From: Methylococcus capsulatus
GTDB lineage: Bacteria; Pseudomonadota; Gammaproteobacteria; Methylococcales; Methylococcaceae
Direction: 5' to 3'
Assembly (NCBI RefSeq): GCF_036864975.1
Contig: NZ_CP104311.1
Coordinates: 908,001 to 972,000 of the forward strand
Length of the DNA stretch: 64,000 nucleotides
Position numbers and translations under genes: made by a program
Part shown: piece after piece, positions 50,051 to 57,667 of the stretch
How positions within the stretch are numbered: position 1 is the stretch's first letter
Layout of the letters: every line of letters starts with the position of its first letter
Notes under the pieces: model-generated
The model's input: only the letters and a program-made list of their open reading frames with translations
Told to the model about the DNA's origin: nothing
Databases searched by the model: none

Positions 50051-50427
50051 TCGAGGCCGCCGAGTACTGGGCGCGGAGCGGCGAACAACCCGATCACGCG
50101 CTCCAGGCCGACCTGGAGGCGTTCGGTCTGACACAAGCGGATGACGATACAACGCCGGCGGATGCCGACTTCTATGTCATGGAGGACAACTGGGACACGG
50201 TCATGGCGTTCCTTGCCTGCAGGACATTATGGCGCCGGCACTATCCACCGATGGGAGGCCCAGTGATCTGGGAAGGGCTATTCCCCTCGGAGGTAAACGT
50301 CGTGATCCGCTGCCGTGGCCATCGAGGCGCAAGGGCGGATGAAATCTTCGCCGGCATCCAGGTCATGGAAGCGGCGGCCTTGGCCGTGTTCCATCCGCCG
50401 GTGGCGGAGTCAGCGGCTGAGGAATAA
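50044..50427 (+). CDS. Tail assembly chaperone frameshift extension (T part of GT)
   Basis: About 127 codons in the -1 frame (KLIEAAEYWARSGEQPDHAL ... MEDNWDTVMAFLACRTLWRR). The initial LIEAAEYW matches the start of the second chaperone domain in related phages, and there is no ATG until 50179. It is therefore expressed mainly as a fusion to the 136-residue G protein, giving about 262 residues. The domain links G to the tape measure. It ends 130 bp before the tape-measure gene. Confidence 0.8.
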   Translation, partial: KLIEAAEYWARSGEQPDHALQADLEAFGLTQADDDTTPADADFYVMEDNWDTVMAFLACRTLWRRHYPPMGGPVIWEGLFPSEVNVVIRCRGHRGARADEIFAGIQVMEAAALAVFHPPVAESAAEE

Positions 50428-50556
50428 CCGCCCGGCGGAGGTCAGGCAAGCCAGGACGAAAACGGCGATACCGGCCCACACCATGGCGGCGCCGTATTTG
50501 AGGAATCCCAGCGCGAACACTAGAAAGCCCAGCACCATCAGACTGATTAAGGACAT
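50410..50556 (-). CDS. Small two-span membrane protein, antisense to the tail operon
   Basis: 48 residues (MSLISLMVLGFLVFALGFLK, then YGAAMVWAGIAVFVLACLTS and AGRLFLSR). Two hydrophobic helices make it look like a real protein. It fills the gap between chaperone and tape measure on the opposite strand. Its ATG and that of the tape measure are back to back in CATATG. AGGG lies upstream at a plausible distance. Expression is unproven. Confidence 0.4.
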   Translation of the reverse strand: MSLISLMVLGFLVFALGFLKYGAAMVWAGIAVFVLACLTSAGRLFLSR

Positions 50557-53500
50557 ATGGCCGGCCCTATCGTAGTTGGCATCAAACTCAATCTCGACGA
50601 GAAAGGAGCGCTGGTCGGGGTTGAGAAGGTCGAAAGCGGATTCAAGCGCATCGGCGCCGCCGCCAGCGAATCCGCCAGCCGTATCGATGCATCATACAAG
50701 AAAGTCGAAACCGGCATCGCCGAAGTCGAGAACGGCTTCAAGCGCGTTGGCTCTGCCGCCAGCGAATCCGCTGGCCGGATCGACGCGGCTTACGGCAAGA
50801 CCCGCCAGGGCCTGGATTCCATCAGCACGCAGCTGGCGACGGCCAAGCGCCAGTTTCTCGAATTCGTCACCGCCCAGGCGGCGTTCGGCGCTGGTCGGGA
50901 ACTGGCCGATGTGGCCGACCGCTACGCCAACCTATCCGCCCGGCTCCGGCTCGCCACCCAAAGCGAACTGGAGTATGCCAAGGCGCAGGCGCAGGTGTTT
51001 GCCATCTCGCAGCGCCACAGCACCGCCCTCGACGACAACGCCAGGCTGTACTCCCGCATCGCCCCCGCGGCGCGCGATGCAGGCAAGAGCCAGTCCGACC
51101 TCGTCAAGGTCGTCGAAGCGGTCAGCGCCAGCCTGAAGACCTCCGGCGCCACCGCGGCCGAACAATCCTCCACCATTACCCAGCTCTCCCAGTCCCTAGC
51201 CTCATCCACGGTGCAGTGGGAGGACTTCGGCCAGCTCGCCGACACCAATATGCGTCTGGTCGATGCCGTCGCCAAGCAATTGGGCGGCAGCATGGGCGAC
51301 CTCAAGCAAAAGATGTCGGACGGGCTGATCAGCAACACGCAGCTGTTCGACGCCATCATCGCTGCCTCCGAACGGCTCAAGGCCGAAGCCGCGACGATGC
51401 CCAACACCATCGGCGGTGCGGTGCAGCAGATCGAAAACGCCTGGGAGCGCTACATCGGCAAAGCCGACCAGGCGGCCGGCGCCAGCCGGGACGTGGCCAA
51501 TGCCATCAGTGGAGTGGCCACCCACTTCGACCAGATCGCCGACGGCGCAGTCCGGGCCGGTGAAGTGGTGGCGGTCGCCATCGGTGTCAAGGCAGTGACC
51601 GCGATGACCGCCTATGTGGCGGAGGCCGCGGCGGCCGCCAATGGCACGCTGCTGTTCAGCCGGGCGGTCGGTGCGCTCGGCGGGCCGATCGGCGCCGCCA
51701 CCTTTGCTGTCCTCGCCGGCGCGGAAGCCCTGTCGGCTTGGCGCGCCAACATGATCGCGGCCAACGACGAGGCGCTGCGGATCCGCAGTCAGGGCAATGC
51801 CGGCGCGCTGAATACCACCGACCCCACCAAAATCATCGGCGTCGATCTCAAGGCCAAGGCCGACCAAGCCAAGCAGGCGATAGGTGACCTCTCGGTCACT
51901 GTCACCAAGGCTGGCGCAGCGATGGATCAGTCCAGCCAGCAAACCAAAAAGTTTGCCGGCTCCATGGACGACCTTGACCAGCGCCAGGCGAAAGCCAAAC
52001 AGGATTGGGGGAAGTGGGCGGAATCGCGGGCCAAGCAGCTCGGGTTCAATGCCCAGGAAACCGAGGCGTATAAGAAAAAAGTCCTCGAAACGATCGCTGT
52101 GGAGAAATCGGCCGAGGAGACCAAGAAGGCCCATACAAAGGCCATCTCCGAGGAAGCCAGCGCGGTCAAGAAGGCGGCGACTGAGCACCAGAACGCGATC
52201 GAAGCCAGCGACAAGTTCATCCAATCACTGAAAGACCAGCTCCAGAACATACAGGACACCACCGGCGCAAGCGAAGCCGAACAAGCCGCGCGCAAGGCCT
52301 CGATCGGCTTGATCGGCAAAGAGTCCGACGAGCGCGCCAAGCTGGCCAAGCAGCTGGTCGAAGAACGCCAGGCCTACGAAGGCGCCGAGCGGATCAAGCA
52401 GCTCGAGATCAAAACCCAGAACGACATCGCCGAGGCGATCCGGCGGAAAGCAGAGACGAACGCCCAGGCCCTGCAAAGTGCCCAGGACGAAGAACAGAAA
52501 CAGCTCGCGATCCTGGCCCAGCTCCAAGCTGCACACGAAGCCGGTTACGGGCCGGAAGCGCTGGCCCGGATGAGGTCCTACCTGAGCGCGGTCTATGACG
52601 TGACCCAGGGCATGGGCGAGGAAGAGGCCGCAGCCACGGCGGCCGCCATGGCCCACACCGAAGCCGCCAATCACATGATGGGCGAGATGACCCAGACCGG
52701 TCAGTCCATGCTGTCCGATTTGGGCGGCATCGCTCAGAACATGATGGGCATCTTCACCTCGATGTTTTTCGACCCGTTCGGGTCCGCCACGGCGAATATG
52801 GGGCAGCAGTTCAGCCGGATGCTGCAGCAGATGGCGTCGCAGCTGATGCAGAGCGCCGTGACGCAGTTTTTCACCGGAGGCTCGTCGGGGGCCGGCTCCA
52901 TTGGCGGGCTGATAGGCTCCGTCGGCAGCTGGTTCGGTGGCTCGGGAGCCACAGCCGCGCCCTCGGTGGGTGGGATCGTCAATACCGGGGCGGCCGTTGC
53001 GAACTGGGCCAACGTCGGCGATATGTTCGTTTCGACCGGTGGCGGCAAGGCCATGCCGGTGGCCATCGTGGATGCCGCCGGCGCCGGGACACGGGCGGCA
53101 GGTACGGCGGGCAGTTGGCTGGGCGGCCCCGGCTGGGCCAGCACCGCGCTCGGCTATGCCGGTGCGGGCATAGGCGGTCTCGGCACCGGATACATGATCG
53201 GCAACGCGATTGGCGGGAAATATACCTACGGCCGCGAGGGCGGCATGGTGGGTGGCGCCGTGGGCGGGGTGGCAGGCTATGCCGCCGCCACCGGCGGGAT
53301 GCTCGGCGCCACGGTCGCCGAAAGCACGCTGCTGACGGCCTTGTCGTCCACCGGCATCGGGGTCGTCGTCGCCGCCGTCGTCGCCGCAGTCATGTCCTCA
53401 ATCAAAAAGGGGCAGCCAGACGCCACGGCCCAGTATTCCTGGCAGAACGATAGCTGGACCTTGAACAAACAGGCCGAGCGCAATGGCGGCAATCTGGCCT

Positions 53501-56500
53501 TTCTGGGGAATTTCGCCACCAAGCTGTTCCAGCCTTTGACGGATCTCGAAAAGACGCTGGCCGTCCAGCTGCCCGCCTTCAATCTCAACATGCGCCAGCA
53601 TGAAGGCTATTTCGGCATGCAGATTCCTGGGCTCTATTCCGCCCGGATGAAGGCAGATTCCGAGGCCAACAAATACATGGCCCAGGCGGTCAGCATCGGC
53701 GTCATGCGACTGTTTCAGCAACCGGCCGTCACGAGCCAGATGGCCGACCCGCTGACGAAAGCGGTGGTGATGCTGTCCGGCGACCTCCAAGCGTTCGGCG
53801 ACAACATCAAGGCCGCGGAGGAGGTGCGCAAATATGCGGCCGGCGCTTCCTCCTTCAAAGTGATCGGCAAATCCCTGGACCTGTCCGGCGGCAGCGCCGA
53901 GACCTTCTTCGGCAATATGAAGGAGGCCGGCGCGCTGCGCACCTTCCTCGGCGAGCTGACGCCAAACACGGATGCGTTCGCCAAGCTGGTGCAGTCGTTC
54001 CAGCAGATGGAGGACATCGCCAAGAAATTCGGGGTGTCGGTCGACGACGTGCACAAGAAGGTCGACCAATTCCTGAAGGCGGCGGAATACAACACGCAGG
54101 ACCGCGTCAATCAGCTGCTCGGCAAGCCGCAATCGATCGGCTCGAAAGTCTTCAACGACATGCAGAGCTTCGACCAGATCGCCCAGGACCAGCGCAACAA
54201 CGTCGCCGAACTCGCAAAGCAGAACAAAGCAGAGGCTCAGCGGGGCAAAAACCTGCTGAATTACGGCGATTTCGTGTCGCTCACCGGCGCCGACAAGAAA
54301 GAAGCCAAAGGGCTGCTCAAGCAACTAGACAACCCTGATCTTGCCGGCAATCCGGAGATGTTGAAGCAGTGGCAGACGGGTTGGGACGCCTATTGGCAGA
54401 AGCAGATCGACGAAGCCAAGGCATCAATCAAGAATCCCAAGAAGCTGGCCAAGGAAATCAAGCGACTGGAGAACGGGCGCGATTCGCTCGACGCCTTGGG
54501 TATCGGTCAGGTGGATATCGATGCGGCAAAGCAGCAGCGCAAGGAGCAGCAGAAACAGGAGGTGCTCGATCAAGCCCAGGCCTATGCTGGGCAGGGCGCG
54601 TCCCAATTCGCGGCGAAGCTGAAAGAGATCACCGACTATTTCAGCTGGGCGCGCGACGGCGCGAACGAGTTGGGCATCAGCGTCGACGAGCTGAACCAAT
54701 ACCAGAAGGCTGCCACCGATGCCCTCAATGGCCAGTTCGACGATGCGCTGAAACAGTTCGCGGGCGAGAGTGTGTCCGGCGCTGCCGCAGCGCTCAAGGC
54801 GATCGACGACCAAGCCAAAGCGTTTCGCGAGGACGCGATTGCCCTGGGTAAGTCGGTGGAGGACGTCGACCGGGCGACGGAGAAGGCAAAGCAGAAACTC
54901 AAGGACCAGTTCGACGACACGCTGAAACAGTTCGCGGGCGAGAGCGTGTCCGGCGCTGCCGCAGCGCTCAAGGCCATCGATGACCAGGCCAAGACCTTAC
55001 GCGAGGACGCCATTGCCCTGGGCAAATCCGTCGAAGATGTGGACAAGGCCACGGAGTCGGCGAAAAAGAAACTCAAGGACGACTTCGTCCACGGCCTGGA
55101 GCAAATGGCCGGCGTGCTCGATACCAACACGATCGCGTTCAATGGGCTGCGCGATCAGTTCAAGGGTCTGTACGAGGACGCCAAGACCCTCGGCGTCGGC
55201 ATGGACCAGGTCGGCGCCGCGCTCGCCCAGTCGATGAAAAACCTCTGGGAGCAGATGACGTCCGGCATCGAGCAGGCTCGTCAGTCTATCGCCCAGCAGA
55301 TCGCCGAGCTCCGCGGGCCCCAGGCCGTCGCCGACCTGGCGGGGCAGAACGTCGACAAGGCCAAGCAGAAGCTCGCCGATTACCGTGCCGGCGGCGGTAC
55401 CGACATCAGCAGGGAAATCGCGCTGATTCAAGGCGTGCAGGCTGCCGTGATGGCCCGGTACCAGGCCGAGCTGGCACTGATCCAACAAGCGGTCCAGGCG
55501 GAGGTGCAGGCGATCCAGACCCGCATGCAAGCCGAGATCGACGCGGTCAACACCACGCTCAACGCGGCCATCCAAGCCGAAAACGATCGACTGGCGGCGA
55601 TCACCGAGGCGGAAAGCAAAAGGCTCGAAGCCCAGACGTCCGCGATCCAAGAGGCCGCGGACGTTGCTGCTGAGATCCGACAGGAGGCCCAACAGGCCGC
55701 GCTGGATGCATTGAACGAGCAGCTCCAGGTAGCGAACCAGCTCAAGAGCGCGATCAAGGGAATCGCCGACTACGCCAAGAGCTTGATGACGTCGGCGGAT
55801 TCACCGCTGTCCCCGAAGGCCCGGCTGGAAGCGGCCAAGGCGCAGTACGAAGCGACGGCGGCGAAAGCGCCAACGGATGCCGAAGCGGCGGCCCGGTATC
55901 AGCAAGATGCCGAGGCTTACCGCCAGGCAGCCAAGGACTACTATGGCTCCGGCCCCGGCTACGCTGAGGCCTATAACCGAATCCAGTCCGACGCGACTCG
56001 GATTGGCAATACGAACGTCACCAGCCCAGACAGCGTCGAGTCCCAGCTCAAAGAGCTGCGCAAGCAGCAAGCCCAAGAAAACAAAGAAGCTCAGCGACTG
56101 GTTCAAGAGCAGATCAAGGCGGCTCAGCAGGCATCCCAAGACTATCTCGCCAGTCAGCGCACGGCCTCCGAGGACATCGTATCTGGACTCAGGGCGACCG
56201 CCGAATCCCAGATACAAGCAATCCGCACGAAAGCCGACGAACAGATCAAAGCCGCGCAGGATCTGGATTCAAGGCCGGACGTGCAAGCACTTAAGGCCGA
56301 AACCGTCAAAGAGCTACAAACGCTTGATCAGAATCTGGCGAAAGCCTATGAGACGGCTCAGCGGCAATACCAGACGTTCCTCGACTCGCTCGCGGGTGTC
56401 GTCGGCGCCAACACGGCCGCCATCGGGTCACTGGTCGAATGGCTGCGCAGCCAGGGCGTCAACGTCACCGCGCCCCCTGATCCTGACCCCGGCGTGTACG

Positions 56501-57180
56501 AGCCGACGGCCCCGACTGCGGGCGGCTCGGGCGATCCCCTCCCGCATCATGCCGCCGGCGGCCATTATCGCGGCGGGCTCGCTCTCGTCGGCGAACTCGG
56601 CCCTGAGCTCATCAATTTCAACCGCCCCGGCTACGTCCACACCGCAGACGAAACCGCGCGCATCCTCGCCGCCGTCAGCGGGGGCGACTCTGCAATCCGT
56701 GGGAGCGGCTCTGCCGCGAAGACCATCGACCAGATCCAGCAGCTGCTCGGCGGCCTGCCGTTCGATCCACGTCAGCTGCTGTCGATGTTCTCGGCGGCGA
56801 ACGACGCCCACGGCGCCTACGCCAACATCCTCGACCTACCGCCGACCTGGTCGAACGCCGCCTCGGCCGTCCAGAGCCTGATGCTCAAGCCGGCGGCCAG
56901 TTCGCCCGCGATCGACATGCCCTTCGTCGGCCACCAGCCGCCGACCAGGTCCACCCCATCCCGCCAAACCGCCCAGATCGAAGAGCGCCTCAGCCGCATC
57001 GAAGCCAACCAATCCGGCACCGAACTCAAGGGATTGAAAGAAGCACTGGAATCGATCCGGCGCGAATCGAAAGCTGGGGTCAACGTGCAGAGCGCGGGAT
57101 TCTCGCAGTTGCTCATAGTGATGAACCAAATGCTGGCGCACCTGGACGAGATGGAGCGCCGGTCCCGTTATGCCTCGTAA
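50557..57180 (+). CDS. Tail tape measure protein
   Basis: 2207 residues. The N-terminal part has a repeated ESGFKRIGAAASESASRIDA / ENGFKRVGSAASESAGRIDA segment, then the tape-measure domain (ALDDNARLYSRIAPAARDAG, MPNTIGGAVQQIENAWERYI). Hydrophobic stretches occur near residues 860-960 and long helices (about 1000-1900) include a 58-residue tandem repeat. Length sets tail length, here well over 200 nm by the usual rule of about 1.5 Angstrom per residue. Residues near 2048-2054 come from a REP-like element. Tail-tip sequence follows. Confidence 0.9.
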   Translation: MAGPIVVGIKLNLDEKGALVGVEKVESGFKRIGAAASESASRIDASYKKVETGIAEVENGFKRVGSAASESAGRIDAAYGKTRQGLDSISTQLATAKRQFLEFVTAQAAFGAGRELADVADRYANLSARLRLATQSELEYAKAQAQVFAISQRHSTALDDNARLYSRIAPAARDAGKSQSDLVKVVEAVSASLKTSGATAAEQSSTITQLSQSLASSTVQWEDFGQLADTNMRLVDAVAKQLGGSMGDLKQKMSDGLISNTQLFDAIIAASERLKAEAATMPNTIGGAVQQIENAWERYIGKADQAAGASRDVANAISGVATHFDQIADGAVRAGEVVAVAIGVKAVTAMTAYVAEAAAAANGTLLFSRAVGALGGPIGAATFAVLAGAEALSAWRANMIAANDEALRIRSQGNAGALNTTDPTKIIGVDLKAKADQAKQAIGDLSVTVTKAGAAMDQSSQQTKKFAGSMDDLDQRQAKAKQDWGKWAESRAKQLGFNAQETEAYKKKVLETIAVEKSAEETKKAHTKAISEEASAVKKAATEHQNAIEASDKFIQSLKDQLQNIQDTTGASEAEQAARKASIGLIGKESDERAKLAKQLVEERQAYEGAERIKQLEIKTQNDIAEAIRRKAETNAQALQSAQDEEQKQLAILAQLQAAHEAGYGPEALARMRSYLSAVYDVTQGMGEEEAAATAAAMAHTEAANHMMGEMTQTGQSMLSDLGGIAQNMMGIFTSMFFDPFGSATANMGQQFSRMLQQMASQLMQSAVTQFFTGGSSGAGSIGGLIGSVGSWFGGSGATAAPSVGGIVNTGAAVANWANVGDMFVSTGGGKAMPVAIVDAAGAGTRAAGTAGSWLGGPGWASTALGYAGAGIGGLGTGYMIGNAIGGKYTYGREGGMVGGAVGGVAGYAAATGGMLGATVAESTLLTALSSTGIGVVVAAVVAAVMSSIKKGQPDATAQYSWQNDSWTLNKQAERNGGNLAFLGNFATKLFQPLTDLEKTLAVQLPAFNLNMRQHEGYFGMQIPGLYSARMKADSEANKYMAQAVSIGVMRLFQQPAVTSQMADPLTKAVVMLSGDLQAFGDNIKAAEEVRKYAAGASSFKVIGKSLDLSGGSAETFFGNMKEAGALRTFLGELTPNTDAFAKLVQSFQQMEDIAKKFGVSVDDVHKKVDQFLKAAEYNTQDRVNQLLGKPQSIGSKVFNDMQSFDQIAQDQRNNVAELAKQNKAEAQRGKNLLNYGDFVSLTGADKKEAKGLLKQLDNPDLAGNPEMLKQWQTGWDAYWQKQIDEAKASIKNPKKLAKEIKRLENGRDSLDALGIGQVDIDAAKQQRKEQQKQEVLDQAQAYAGQGASQFAAKLKEITDYFSWARDGANELGISVDELNQYQKAATDALNGQFDDALKQFAGESVSGAAAALKAIDDQAKAFREDAIALGKSVEDVDRATEKAKQKLKDQFDDTLKQFAGESVSGAAAALKAIDDQAKTLREDAIALGKSVEDVDKATESAKKKLKDDFVHGLEQMAGVLDTNTIAFNGLRDQFKGLYEDAKTLGVGMDQVGAALAQSMKNLWEQMTSGIEQARQSIAQQIAELRGPQAVADLAGQNVDKAKQKLADYRAGGGTDISREIALIQGVQAAVMARYQAELALIQQAVQAEVQAIQTRMQAEIDAVNTTLNAAIQAENDRLAAITEAESKRLEAQTSAIQEAADVAAEIRQEAQQAALDALNEQLQVANQLKSAIKGIADYAKSLMTSADSPLSPKARLEAAKAQYEATAAKAPTDAEAAARYQQDAEAYRQAAKDYYGSGPGYAEAYNRIQSDATRIGNTNVTSPDSVESQLKELRKQQAQENKEAQRLVQEQIKAAQQASQDYLASQRTASEDIVSGLRATAESQIQAIRTKADEQIKAAQDLDSRPDVQALKAETVKELQTLDQNLAKAYETAQRQYQTFLDSLAGVVGANTAAIGSLVEWLRSQGVNVTAPPDPDPGVYEPTAPTAGGSGDPLPHHAAGGHYRGGLALVGELGPELINFNRPGYVHTADETARILAAVSGGDSAIRGSGSAAKTIDQIQQLLGGLPFDPRQLLSMFSAANDAHGAYANILDLPPTWSNAASAVQSLMLKPAASSPAIDMPFVGHQPPTRSTPSRQTAQIEERLSRIEANQSGTELKGLKEALESIRRESKAGVNVQSAGFSQLLIVMNQMLAHLDEMERRSRYAS
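54736..55083 (+). repeat. Two tandem 174-bp repeats in the tape measure gene
   Basis: Copies at 54736-54909 and 54910-55083 both encode FDD-LKQFAGESVSGAAAAL, then KAIDDQAK and VEDV, 58 residues each, with few changes. The periodic unit is in frame, so copy number would alter tail length by a fixed step. Confidence 0.9.
56699..56719. repeat. Single REP-like element in the tape measure gene
   Basis: One member of the GTGGGAGCGGCTCCGCCGCG family with a single change in the middle, in frame, encoding RGSGSAAK. Confidence 0.85.
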
Positions 57181-57199
57181 TCCTAGCTAGGAGACAACC

Positions 57200-57637
57200 A
57201 TGACCGCTTTATCCAACTACCTCGAAAACAAATTGCTCGACGACCTGTTCCGGGCCACAGCGTATGCCCCGCCGGCAACGCTCTACATCGCACTGTTAAC
57301 CGCCGCGCCCAGCGATACCGGTGGAGGCACAGAGGTGGCCGGCGGTTCGTATGCTCGGGTTGCCGTCACCTCCGGGCTGACGGCCTGGAACGGCACCCAC
57401 GGCAATACCACCGGCGCCAGCTCCGGCACCGGCGGCACGATCAGCAACGCGGCTACGATCGCGTTTCCCGCGCCGACCGCAAACTGGGGTTCGATCACCC
57501 ACTTCGGTATTTTCGATGCGGCCGCTGCCGGCAATCTACTGGTCTGGGGTGCGCTCAGCGCGGCCAAGACCGTCAACAACGGCGATCCCGCCCCGACGTT
57601 TGCGGCGGGCGCTCTGACGGTCCAGATCGACAACTAA
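57200..57637 (+). CDS. Tail-tip/fibre-type protein
   Basis: 145 residues. TALSNYLENKLLDDLFRATA, YAPPATLYIALLTAAPSDTG and a Gly/Ala-rich beta tail (NWGSITHFGIFDAAAAGNLL) are typical of a conserved phage tail-fibre protein family. GCTAGGAG precedes the ATG. It directly follows the tape measure. Confidence 0.7.
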   Translation: MTALSNYLENKLLDDLFRATAYAPPATLYIALLTAAPSDTGGGTEVAGGSYARVAVTSGLTAWNGTHGNTTGASSGTGGTISNAATIAFPAPTANWGSITHFGIFDAAAAGNLLVWGALSAAKTVNNGDPAPTFAAGALTVQIDN

Positions 57638-57667
57638 GCGCCGGCCGCATCAGGGATAGGAACCGCA

